Shown: positions 48,201 through 55,800 of the stretch, piece by piece
Position numbering within the stretch: the first letter of the stretch is position 1
Layout of the letters: the number at the start of each line of letters is the position of its first letter
Origin: Branchiostoma lanceolatum
Lineage: Eukaryota > Chordata > Leptocardii > Amphioxiformes > Branchiostomatidae
DNA length: 64,000 nucleotides
Reading direction: 5' to 3'
Assembly (NCBI RefSeq): GCF_035083965.1
Contig: NC_089722.1
Span: 22,623,142 to 22,687,141 of the forward strand
Notes under the pieces: model-generated
Told to the model about the DNA's origin: nothing
What the model saw: only the letters and a program-made list of their open reading frames with translations
The model's database searches: none
Made by a program: the position numbers and the translations under genes

Positions 48201-50572
48201 AGGTACATGTACATCTCAAATATAACATCCGTACTATGAAACATAAGGTACATATTACTTTCTGCAATACCATTAGTAGAGCTATCACCCCACATCTGCT
48301 TGGTTTTGGGCAGAAGAACCACCAGCTGTTGGGACTTAGGGACTTGTCCTAGATAAGAGACCAACCGATTCAACAGGTGTGACCTCAAAGCCCATACCCA
48401 CAATAGAGAAGTAGATATTCCTCATTACTTATGCAAATTCAGTCCAAATTTGCATAATAAGCACTTAAATTTGTACATCTCTGTCCAACCCACATGCGTA
48501 CCAAATAACATGAAAATCTGTCGCTCCTTTCTTCAGTTATTCTCCTCGGAAAATATTTACAAACACGCCATTGCAGTTCCAGTGACACATACCAGGGGGC
48601 CCAAAATTGACCCTAACCTTTCTCCTCCCAGCACCTACCCACATACCAAATATCATTACAATCCATCCACACGTTCTTCAGTTATGCTGATTTTAAGCGT
48701 CCTGTGACACATACATACACACACAGTGACACAAACATACACACACGCGTACACACACGCAAACACACTAACTTTGCATGATTTGCACTTCAGTGTGTAC
48801 ATCTCTGTCCAACCTACCTGCGTACCAAATAACATGAAAATCTGTTGTTCCTCTCTTCAGTTATACCCCTTTAGAACATTTTTACAAATAGGCCATTGCA
48901 GTTCCAGGGACACAAACCAGGGGGCCCAAAATCGACCTTGACCATTCTCCTCCCAGCGCATACCCACATACCAAATATCATTACAATCCATCTACACGTT
49001 CTACAGTTATGCTGACTTTAAGCATCCGACGACACCCATGCAAGCGATTTACCTCCTTACTTATGCAAATTCGGTCTCATTTGCATAGTTTACACTTAAG
49101 TGTGTACAACTTGGTCTAACCTACCTGTGTACCAACGAACATGACGATCTGTCGATCCACTCTTCAGTTCTTCTACATTGAAGATTTTAACAAATACGGC
49201 ATTGCAGTTCCAGTCACACATGCCAGGGGGCCCAAAATCGACCTTGACCTTCCTCCCCCTAACACCCACCCACATACCAAAAATCATTACAATCCATATA
49301 CAGGTTCTACAGTTATGGTGACTTTAAGCGTCCGGTGACACATACATACACACAAACACCAAACGCAAGCAAAACAGTATCTCCATGAAAAAGCCTTTTT
49401 TCATGGAGATAAAAACAAAGACGGGCCTCTCGTTAAGATATCATATCACGTTATTGCACTGTTTCCAAATAGCAGCCATGCATTATAGGTGACCTTTGAC
49501 CTTTTTTGCCCCTGGTGCTTTCCTGGTTATCCATATAGCTGACGATTCTATCATTGTGTTTCAAAACGGCTTACTGCCATATATATCATCAGGGCAGCCA
49601 GTCGACGGACCGGGAACATAGCACAGGATGTTTACAAATCTGTATTGCACAGTAGTACAGCACGAGTGACGTTTTTAACGCTACTTGATAAACCCATGAC
49701 TATTGTGCCGTACGGCGGTGATCCGAGGCAGTGACGGTCAATGCGCACCTCACACACATATTTGTTTACAGAGTAAATTCAACAGCCCGGGTGAAGTCAC
49801 ACACGAGCGTATCTGTGGAATTTGGAAGCTAAAGCATGGCTGGGAGCCAAGTTCATTTGATGTGACGCATTGTAATTTACTTCATCTATAACAAAAAAAC
49901 GACGATAGTACACTCTTACCGTGAAATTAAGTACCCACGAAGTATACCACTTCTTCGTTACATCACAAGCTATCTTCCACCATAAAATCAAGACCATAGC
50001 ATGTCCAGGTCAAAAGATACAAAAAACGAAAATTTTGATGCAGTACCAAGGTCACATACCAGGGGGTCCATAATCAACCTTGGTCTTTGTCTTTGGTTCT
50101 TGAGTTATGCTTTCTACAAGAATCCGGAAAAACTACTACTGAACACATAGATAGACAGACACACAGACATACAGACACACCAAAAACAATATATCCATTT
50201 ATATTGAGTGAAAAATAAGGAAAAAACAAACACACAGACAAGTCCACCCCTCTACATTATTTCCTGTATCATGATATCGTGAGGTAAGAATTCTAACACA
50301 CTCACAGCTATCAGCCGTCCCCACACGGTCATGCCGACCCCCTCCGCGAACAGCAGCCGAACCCCCGCCTCGACCGTCAGGGTTGCGGCCTCGCCGACGA
50401 TGATTTCATTTGTGACGTTGTACGGACTTCCCGATAGACTAATAGTGTGGTCGTGATAGTAGGATCCACCTATGTCGTCGGAAACTGCGGCGGACAAGAA
50501 TCCAAGTGACAGCAGAGAAAACAGAAAAACGCGCCTCCATAGAAGCCCCATGGTGACGACTGACTTAGTCAA
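17744..50572 (-). CDS. Giant Bark beetle/Anakonda-like mosaic transmembrane protein, 35 coding exons
   Basis: One gene, read from 50551 (or the upstream in-frame ATG at 50572) to the TGA at 17744-17746. Exon borders follow GT-AG, all 34 junctions are phase-compatible, and the coding sum is 13,056 nt (about 4,351 residues) when one missing base in exon 4 is allowed for. Order: signal peptide; three repeats of helix start, SRCR, parallel beta-helix coils and NWWG; C-type lectin (~2303-2416); EGF; PSI (~2480-2545); unrecognised region; Cys-rich region; vWD (~3040-3290); EGFs (~3326-3640); cadherin repeats; Thr-rich stalk; SEA; TM (~4270-4295); 54-residue tail after the TM exon. The first half matches Drosophila Bark beetle/Anakonda, which organises tricellular junctions, so an epithelial adhesion or barrier role is inferred. 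The tail is discussed in the part entries. Two genes instead of one is unlikely, because an EGF domain is split across the join. Confidence 0.88.
18727..19786 (-). CDS. Bark-like gene exons 30-33: SEA domain and juxtamembrane segment
   Basis: Exons 19671-19786, 19465-19532, 19086-19225 and 18727-18759. The pattern is that of a SEA domain: an N-terminal helix (FKTLAAEVQQK), LDAVFVNSSL, then PGSIKVDFMVRF, which lines up with the G-SVVV autoproteolysis site of MUC1-type SEA domains. It closes with HIDHTVTSIT. A 33-nt micro-exon (EVNVAGNVNDV) links it to the membrane helix. Confidence 0.83.
19968..21575 (-). CDS. Bark-like gene exon 29: last EGFs, cadherin repeats and mucin-like stalk
   Basis: One 1,608-nt exon. 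It starts with two EGF units (GSCVSFDTCSCDPGWSG; GICVAPNTCECFPGFQG). Cadherin-type repeats follow. The first is canonical: PENQPVGSSI, NDTDSGRNGEVRY and NVTDQNDNKP are calcium-binding motifs. The second (FDADRSDDNSKITYGI) and third (AEDHDNGPNCEVSYSF) are more diverged, and the third ends without DxNDN. A Thr/Ser-rich stalk ends the exon, built of about three 42-residue repeats (126-nt period, e.g. TTKRATTTKEYELTTPF), likely O-glycosylated. It ends in phase 1. Confidence 0.9.
21688..24049 (-). CDS. Bark-like gene exons 23-28: post-vWD segment and tenascin-like EGF array
   Basis: Exons 23935-24049, 23605-23790, 23219-23308, 22900-23052, 22056-22308 and 21688-21857. Exon 23 (KAEEMCIALGLTGTLLNECI) completes the vWD extension. 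Exons 24-28 encode a run of EGF repeats of the short tenascin type, for example CSGRGRCVNGTCDCITGWSG and CSRQGDCIGPNICQCYSGYQ. Nearly all intron phases are 1, typical for shuffled EGF exons. Confidence 0.88.
24276..25899 (-). CDS. Bark-like gene exons 18-22: von Willebrand factor D domain
   Basis: Exons 25756-25899, 25301-25496, 25036-25178, 24615-24809 and 24276-24433. The vWD opening IGGDPHLQTLDGISYDYHG crosses the exon 18/19 join. The core has VQTRMYAY and GEKYLLNNGT, and the closing GLCG lies in EGLCGLMDDDDANDF followed by a Cys-Trp. It then runs into GSWSWNSSNFHPDDVMDP, the kind of extension that follows vWD in mucin-4/SUSD2-like proteins. Assignment is from motifs. Confidence 0.87.
26200..27579 (-). 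CDS. Bark-like gene exons 14-17: Cys-rich region
   Basis: Exons 27435-27579, 27092-27238, 26749-26876 and 26200-26348. Each holds dense CxC and CPCxC patterns (FCMCPCNCESGN, NCDVCPDGDF, CPCRCTCNNC, DCVCKCPQKTEC). These resemble short disulfide repeats more than canonical EGF. All junctions are in phase. No named domain is assigned. Confidence 0.83.
27902..29534 (-). CDS. Bark-like gene exons 11-13: unrecognised extracellular region
   Basis: Exons 29252-29534, 28936-29133 and 27902-28142, about 240 residues, phases 0/1/1/2. I do not recognise a domain. It contains GDLDIWIGQVLSSPQANG, a DMLDYSDFSQEVQLEMAVDM stretch, and a segment with two cysteines followed by YYQEQAWTREEWMDSDR. Few cysteines suggest a non-EGF fold. 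It sits between PSI and the Cys-rich region. Confidence 0.8.
28212..28682. repeat. Intronic minisatellite, about six ~80-bp units
   Basis: The block TTTTCCTTCGCTCGTCTCAG with a CCTCACAAGAG/GCTACCA context recurs about six times with length changes, in the intron between exons 12 and 13 of the Bark-like gene. Confidence 0.85.
29960..30791 (-). CDS. Bark-like gene exons 8-10: EGF repeats and PSI domain
   Basis: Exon 8 (30613-30791) holds tenascin-type EGF units (CSHRGLCEGRTCICGRGWEG; YCGEFGTCVGPNVCRCRNGW). The last EGF is completed in exon 9 (30226-30429) by QGRACTVSYC, which proves the join. Exon 9 continues with a PSI-like block (FTSCKSCSREVGCGWC, then CESGLYGG). Exon 10 (29960-30061) adds another Cys-rich stretch ending CLRCQDIEGCFKEL. 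Confidence 0.87.
31269..32008 (-). CDS. Bark-like gene exons 5-7: C-type lectin-like domain
   Basis: Exons 31908-32008, 31533-31661 and 31269-31380, phases 1/0/0/1. The sequence opens with CGSGWTYSKTLSACYRYM and SQSWDSAVQSC, passes VPVWIDKRT and closes with NCQIYIRNSRVAV and SFFPYICKRPV. This is the usual CTLD cysteine and W-I frame. The EPN/QPD sugar-binding triplets are not apparent, so carbohydrate binding is uncertain. A lectin-like domain after the SRCR/helix repeats is consistent with the Bark beetle plan. Confidence 0.88.
32245..38540 (-). CDS. Bark-like gene exon 4: beta-helix coils, SRCR 2 and SRCR 3 in one 6.3 kb exon
   Basis: A single 6,296-nt exon coding about 2,098 residues. It closes SRCR 1, then gives long runs of parallel beta-helix coils (hydrophobic/Asn ladders such as NNGIYISGITGIVNMSDIL). 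A second helix start and SRCR 2 lie near 36550-36840 (PVRLTRGS to LRLTCDS). A third helix start and SRCR 3 lie near 33820-34145 (VRLVGGRHPWEG to DVGIRC). Each repeat ends with an NWWG motif: ENNWWGTTD (~37205-37230), RYNWWGTAV (~34520-34545) and TLNWWGFNS (~32345-32370). The reading frame changes near 34717, where one base appears to be missing. The exon enters and leaves in phase 1, and only a +1 correction (or an 11-nt loss) keeps both ends in frame. A tandem set of near-identical 24-residue coils lies at 35285-35540. Confidence 0.88.
34705..34730 (-). other. Frame break inside exon 4 of the Bark-like gene
   Basis: Reading towards lower coordinates, the upstream frame runs through SSKTDGNFQYSQ and reaches a stop about 20 codons later (at 34633). 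The good downstream frame resumes as VQPAPRSYLMYQVEIGG. The break falls at a TTTT run; one extra T would join the frames. The same place also contains an 11-nt GT...AG string (GTAATTTTCAG) whose removal would do the same, but that is far below known animal intron sizes. Assembly error, a null allele, or a real frameshift cannot be told apart from this sequence. Confidence 0.85.
38541..40259 (-). other. Intron 3 of the Bark-like gene
   Basis: No coding exon is seen. It holds a MITE (39357-39778) and a fragment at 39000-39120 (with CCTCAAAATGATTAGATT) that recurs at 61111-61215. Confidence 0.7.
39357..39778. mobile_element. 422-bp MITE with terminal inverted repeats and TTA target duplication
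   Basis: Both ends begin GGCCATGTTGATTT in inverted orientation, continuing with further imperfect pairing (ATCATATGAATG against the complement of CATCCATATATTAT). TTA flanks both sides (39354-39356, 39779-39781). A 3-bp TWA target duplication is typical of PIF/Harbinger elements. There is no transposase. Parts of its interior resemble 61850-61990. Confidence 0.75.
40260..41021 (-). CDS. Bark-like gene exons 2-3: first SRCR domain (split)
   Basis: Exon 2 (40815-41021, 69 codons) begins VGTPEHRIVFDRKRN, which continues the helix-start motif, then DIRLLGPTVFEGRVQVKRNG opens the SRCR. Exon 3 (40260-40416) has VVCRQLGFATGR and ECNHDD. The domain closes in exon 4 with GDLGVLCEG. Unlike SRCR 2 and 3, this one is interrupted by two introns. 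A Trp-rich run (GWWWRWRSS) sits where SRCR domains have a variable loop. Confidence 0.9.
41022..42799 (-). other. Intron 1 of the Bark-like gene, left part
   Basis: Mostly unremarkable, AT-rich. From about 42180 to 42720 it contains a diverged member of the TGCAAATT...TTTGCATAAT repeat family that is tandemly arranged at 48421-49350. No conserved exon is seen. Confidence 0.55.
42800..46559. mobile_element. 3.76-kb foldback-like element with terminal inverted repeats
   Basis: The left end reads CCCAGGTTACACATAGCC and the right end is its inverted copy, GGCTATGTGTAACCTGGG. Pairing extends to about 27 bp with one mismatch. The interior is first a degenerate CCGAACxCCAGC-rich stretch (42840-43610), including a 17-bp-arm palindrome at 43503-43537, then the 65-bp tandem array. 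There is no transposase and no clear target duplication. The array unit itself ends with the right terminal repeat, so the array looks like an amplified element end. Confidence 0.65.
43614..46562. repeat. 65-bp tandem array, about 45 copies
   Basis: The unit begins GGGCTGAATCACTCTAACC and ends GGCTATGTGTAACAT. Variants recur: GTTCGG/GTCCGG, AACATG/AACCTG, GTGTAAC/GTGCAAC, GAGTCGGG/GAGTTGGG, and a TGGA insertion near the start and near 45731. Marker variants repeat seven units apart (GGGAAGCC near 43917 and 44372; TAATTGGG near 44821 and 45276), which is a higher-order period of ~455 bp. It lies in intron 1 of the Bark-like gene. Confidence 0.97.
46880..47190. repeat. GC-rich block dense in GCGCTC
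   Basis: An abrupt GC-rich island in AT-rich intron sequence, with many GCGCTC/GCGCTCGC words in both orientations and a palindrome GACTGTTTTGA...TCAAAACAGTC at 47070-47097. Open frames here are compositional. Either a dispersed repeat or a regulatory island. Confidence 0.6.
47700..48240. repeat. Diverged tandem repeat, ~125-bp unit, five copies
   Basis: The phrase ACCTACATCTCAAATATGAC, with variants, recurs at about 47702, 47835, 47951, 48078 and 48207. Each is followed by ATCCGTAG and by a TTATGCAAAT/ATTAGCATAAT pair. Confidence 0.8.
48421..49411. repeat. Three ~300-bp tandem units ending in a hairpin
   Basis: Units at about 48421-48720, 48770-49040 and 49059-49350 share TTATGCAAATTC, AACATGAAAATCTGT, CCAGGGGGCCCAAAAT, CATTACAATCCAT and an ACACATACATACACAC end. 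The third runs into a hairpin, ATCTCCATGAAAAA / TTTTTTCATGGAGAT (49379-49411). The motif ATCTCCATGAAAA also occurs at 47546, in the orientation expected for the partner terminal repeat of a ~1.87-kb element. Confidence 0.75.
49980..50215. repeat. Interspersed repeat fragment (GACCATAGCATGTCCAG family)
   Basis: Contains GACCATAGCATGTCCAGGTC, a TACCAGGGGGTCCATAATC phrase and an ACAGACACACAG tail. Related copies lie at 56305-56480, 56510-56945 and 57285-57480, and reversed fragments at 39000-39120 and 61111-61215. Confidence 0.65.
50306..50572 (-). CDS. Bark-like gene exon 1: signal peptide and first helix start
   Basis: Encodes a signal peptide (MGLLWRRVFLFSLLSLGFLS, then a likely cleavage near AAVS) and the first beta-helix start, with TLTVEAGVRLLFAEGVGM. 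It ends at GCT|GTGAGT, phase 0. Met at 50551 gives the most compact signal peptide; an in-frame Met seven codons upstream (50572) is the alternative. The helix-start motif recurs in exon 4 as SVEAGVKLLVQERVGILNLG and TIDPGSIIKVPPCVGLLNLG, which defines the triple repeat. Confidence 0.88.
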
Positions 50573-52806
50573 CTGCGCTGACTTGTACGTGGGTTTGCAT
50601 TTCGTACTTGTTTACATTTACTTGCCGTACTCGATTACACAACAAAACAGAGTCTTTGTCTTGCTGTGCGTTTCGAATGACTAGTCCGGTCTTGTTATGG
50701 CAGTGTAGTCTACCATAACACTTTTTGTTTTGTTTTGACAAGCAACAAAAGTTATACAATAATCTCCTGATCTCTAGAACGGGGAGTGATTAATTTGAAT
50801 TTGTGACTTTTAAAAGCATGTAAAAATTGTATCAACAAGAACGAAACACCATGATATATGAATAGAATTGAAGCGATATGTTACGGGATGAAATTAAGAA
50901 AATCGATGATGGAAATAGGAAAAACTTCAACTGGCCAGGTTACTTGATATCACGTTGTTACCTTTACAATATCATTCGGCACCTACTGTAATACGTAAAC
51001 CGTTCGGTTACTTTGGAACGTTTTCAACAATGAAGAAAATTTCATAGATTAACCTCTCAGCATCTGGCAATGTAATCTACTGTTTGGTGACTTTGCAACC
51101 TTTTTCAATATTCCACAGATACAAAATCTCAGCACCTGGCAGTGCCAGTGTAAGGCACCAATTGTTTCTCTTGGATCATTTCCAAAAAGGAAGAAAATTC
51201 AATAGATAAAAATCTCGGCACCCGGCGATGCATTTCACCACTTGGTCACTTCGGAACACTTTCAACCATGAAGTAAATTCCACAGATCTTGTCACCTGGC
51301 AATCATGTTTGCCAAACCTAAATATTTGTAGAGCTTGCTTGTTGGTCGCAAGATATTTCCTTTGGATCTGCGACTATACAGACACACACACACAAACACA
51401 AACAATTTTGTTCAACTGGGAGTGGTAAGGATCAAACTATTTGTAAGCAAGGGGATCATGGGTATGCAACTGACTAGTCGCGTTCTACCTTATGATCACA
51501 CAGCTATCATACAATTATATATCATCATATGCTAGTCGTCATACTGATCTGATGTTTACAACAGTATCTAGGTCACCGGGGTCTCGCACCAGCAATAACA
51601 ATGGCATCATGGTTTTTGGTTACCTGTTTACCTGTCAATCAGCTGGACTTGAGAGCAAATACCCTTTATTTTAATAGCAAACCCCACTCTTTGTGTTTGT
51701 GCAGCCACCATTGCTTGATCTAATCGGGTGACATCCAACAAAAGGCATGGGATAGGCCCGGGTCACGTCACTAAGGTAACGCAACAAAACAGTCAGACAC
51801 TGTTGTTGTTACACACAGTCTTATATAGAGCCTAGGGCTATGTAAGACACTAAGTAGGATATCATATCACTAGAAAGGTAACCTAGTGTCTTAAATATCT
51901 ATTGTTCTCTGCTGAGGTAGTCTTAAACACTACTACTAGTGCTAATGTCTCACCGTAAGGCTTTTGGGTACAATTTTGAAACATGTGTTAAAAGCCATGT
52001 ACTTAAATGTTGATTTCAAGTCTGTGGTTTACCTTGAAACAAATTGCTAGATACAAGTATTGTAACTGTATGAGAATGTATGACAAAAATGTTGAACTTA
52101 AGCTGCAACTTGTTTATGTATTGTTGAATAACGGACTATTTTTTCTGTAACTTGAAGGTTTTAGATTAGCTTAAACGATGCACAACAGATCTACAACACC
52201 CTGAGAAACACCTGTATGCAATGGTGGTGCTTCAGGTCCAACATGAACAGGGACTGATTTGAAGGAGAGGGTCAAGTTGACCGGTCATAAAAAGGTGGGA
52301 ATGAATTCAATGATAACCTTGCTATATTGTACATTCAAGCCAGGCTATGTCACTATATAAGGTATACAAATATAAATCAATTAGCCTGTAATAAAGTACA
52401 TATGCCAACACCCCCCTCCCACATGTTTTGTTTTTATTTTGTCCACATTTTCTGTATTCGTTGATGATCAGGCAAAAAATATTGTGCCCTTTCTTTGAAA
52501 ACATAGATATAAATATGAAACAAATTGACGTTGTGTAGAAGTTGCAATTCAAAAATGGTTAATGGAAAAGTAGAATTTAATATAATCAAGTAAAGACAAG
52601 TTGTACGGTCAATCACAAAAATCTACCTGACTGTACAATCAATTTAAAGTATTAACAATATCAAAAATGTGCTGCGATACATATTGTATACTATACAATA
52701 CTTACAAAGCACAGTTAAGTGTTATGTTTGCAGCTACCTATATCTGTTGGAAAGTTTAGCATTTTTTTTCAATTAAATCTAATTTCGACTATTTTCACCA
52801 TAACAG
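50573..52806. promoter_or_regulatory. Divergent region between the Bark-like and NACHT genes
   Basis: About 2.25 kb between the signal-peptide exon (-) and the first NACHT-gene coding exon (+). It contains a tandem repeat at 50985-51305. The NACHT start exon begins after an acceptor (52806), so at least one 5' UTR exon should lie here; its position is not evident. No specific promoter motif is claimed. Confidence 0.4.
50985..51305. repeat. Diverged ~75-100 bp tandem repeat, four copies
   Basis: A phrase of the type GGTxACTTxGGAACxxTTTCAAxxATGAAG ... CACAGAT ... CTCAGCACCTGGCAATG recurs four times with divergence. Confidence 0.65.
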
Positions 52807-52823
52807 AAAGCAGTGCCTTTAAG

Positions 52824-55800
52824 ATGGGGTGTTCCACATCCAAGTCAACTGTTGTCGCCAGAACTGTCAGTCCACATCCAGGGACCAATAAAGGCGGACA
52901 AGACAACAGCACATCTCAAACCACACCCAAGGCACAGCAAGGTTGGATCTTCACAAGACATTAAACTTATGACTTAAGCAGTTTTATCGTTTGCTTCAAT
53001 ACCGTGTATGTATTACTGTGACTGAGTACTCTTTAAAAAGATTACAGTTACTGTAACATTGTCAGAGATTTATGGAACTGTTTTTTTTTTTTTAAGATAG
53101 CATTTTTGCCAAACGTATACTTTTACTATACAAGGTCATTGTTCTCTGATATCGATCATTATGAATATTTGATGCCCTATTCGCTGTAATGCATTGTCCT
53201 GAAACAGCCGCTGAAAAGTATTAGTCTATTGAACATGCAGTCTTATTCTATTGGATCTGACAGGTATAAATATATATATGTCCATTGTATGGATTTAACA
53301 TTACACACACTAAGAGCTATAGAGCAATACTACAACTACTGAAATATTTGCACTGCTAAGCTGGTATAACGTTATCATTTTTTTGGTAAAGTTGTGAGGC
53401 CTTTGTGAGGCTGTTGGGGCAGTGTTTTATCCACTGTCTATAGGGCCTGGTTTTGGGAATAATTTAGGCGGAGCCCAACCCTCTCCTTCCATCACCTTTT
53501 ATACCTCCCCAACCAAAGTCAGGTACCCATTTTCACACCTGTTTAAGGAGTGCGGAAAGTCGTGTCAAGCGCCTTCCCCAAGGACACAATGTCTAGCTGG
53601 TAATGGCACTAGAGTATCAAACCTGTGACATCTCGACTTTGGGTCCCCTAGCATAGACACTTGACGATTTGACAACATATATTTATTTTTACAGAATGTC
53701 TAAGCATGGATAATATCAATCATCAATTATCTGTTTAAATATAGGACCACAAGATGATAGGAACAGAACACCCGCTCATCATGGATGTACCAGAACACAA
53801 ACAGAATCTTGCAAAGACAATGAGATATCTCTGGACCCTGTGAAAACAGTTAAACAATGCTGGGAAGAAATAGAGAAACAGTGTTGGACATATACCAAAG
53901 CCGAGGGAAAGGAAACTTCCCGAGCGCTCGGAGGCTGGCAGGTCGTGAGAGTGTTCGTGTCGTCCACCTTTACTGATTTCCATATGGAGAGGGAGGCACT
54001 AGTCAAAAAGGTATCACCATTTATGTTTCCTAAACTACATGCATGCGTATATAGATTGAAGTGATCTAGCTACTCTTACTAACTGTATGTACCTTTGATT
54101 GTATGATTGTTACACTCTTACTAACTCTGTAACACTTTATGAGGAATTAAAAAACTTTTTAAAAACTATATAGATTGCAATTCGTAAGTAGGGAACATCA
54201 AGGGAAAAAGATAACAGCCTCTGAAACCAAAATAGAGAATAAGAAAAATGACATCAAGAAATGAACTATGTTTTCACCTCTTGTTTAGCATTAAAGTTAT
54301 ACAAGTCATGTGTTTTCAGTGCACCTCGAAGAGACATGCAAGAACAGGTTCCATTGATATCAACAACTTGTTATTTAGACATTTGTTCAGAAAATTTTCA
54401 TCTCTTTAACTGATGACTAATATGACTTTGCTCCCCCTTGCAGGTGTTTCCTGAACTGCATGAGTGGTGTAAGGGGCGCCAGCTGCACCTGGTGGAATGT
54501 GACCTGAGGTGGGGGGTCCCCAAGGACTCCACCTCACAAACAACCATCAGCATCTGTCTGGAGGAGCTGGACAGGTGTCTCAAGGAGACGGACGGACAGC
54601 CCTTCTTCTTGGCCATGCTGGGGGAAAGGTGGGTTAAAATCATCTCCAAGAAATTGAGAGGAAGATGAATAAGATATATTCACATATTCAAGGTACCCGG
54701 CCCCCACCCCAAATTCCAGACTTTAAAACAATAATTATTGTTTAAAGTACAGTGATTGGACCAGGTGTTCAAAACCTCACAAGTTGCCAGTTGGAAAGTT
54801 CCTCTACTTGCACTATAATTCTGGGCTGGTATAATGCTCATAACAAAATTCAATAAGTACCAAGAGCTCAGGTAGTTTTGGTGGTGTTGGAGAATAGGGC
54901 TGTACTGATATTACTGATTGGGTATTTGTCATCACTGTTGATAAGTTCAATCAAGACAATCATGACAATTTGATCACAAATTGATGTATAGCAGATATAT
55001 CATCTATTCTATTCAAAGTACACTGTTTTTGTTCCCATGGGGTACGGCTGGATCCCCTTCATCTCCTCCAACCAAAGTTGTTGAAATCATGTGATCTGTT
55101 CTTGTTCCCAGGTACGGCTGGATCCCCTTCATCTCCTCCAACCAAAGTTGTTGAAATCATGTGATCTGTTCTTGTTCCCAGGTACGGCTGGATCCCCTTC
55201 ATCTCCTCCAACCAAAGTTGTTGAAATCATGTGATCTGTTCTTGTTCCCAGGTACGGCTGGATCCCCTCCCTCCAGGATGTTTCGTCAGAGATCAGGGAG
55301 AAGTACAGCTGGGTGGACCACCTGTCAATCACCCACATGGAGATAGTCCGAGGTGCTGTCCGCTCCAACAACCCCAACGCTGCGTTCTTCCTCAGGGATC
55401 TTGGATTCCTGAAGGACGTGCCTCAGGACCAACTCCGCAACTTTGTGGACACAGCGGAACTCAATACTCAGCAACAAAAAGTAGCTCTTCAAGTTTTTTT
55501 ATGCATTTTGATAATTGCACATAGATTGTCCAAAGTAGTCTATAAAAAATTTGATATTGATGGAACTTTGTTAGCGACTTAATGTTACATTGTAGGAAAG
55601 ATAAGTGATGTAGGCTGAGAGTATATCCATTGAGTAGACCATGAGCCACACTGGACATGTTGTTTTGCCACTGCTCCAGGCCTCATATTATTTACGGCAA
55701 GCTTGAATATGATTACCGGTAATGCAATTTCGATTGAAGTGGTAGAAATGTCATCAGCCTGAAAATTGGATGCCATAGGCTTTATGTGTGTGTTTGATGT

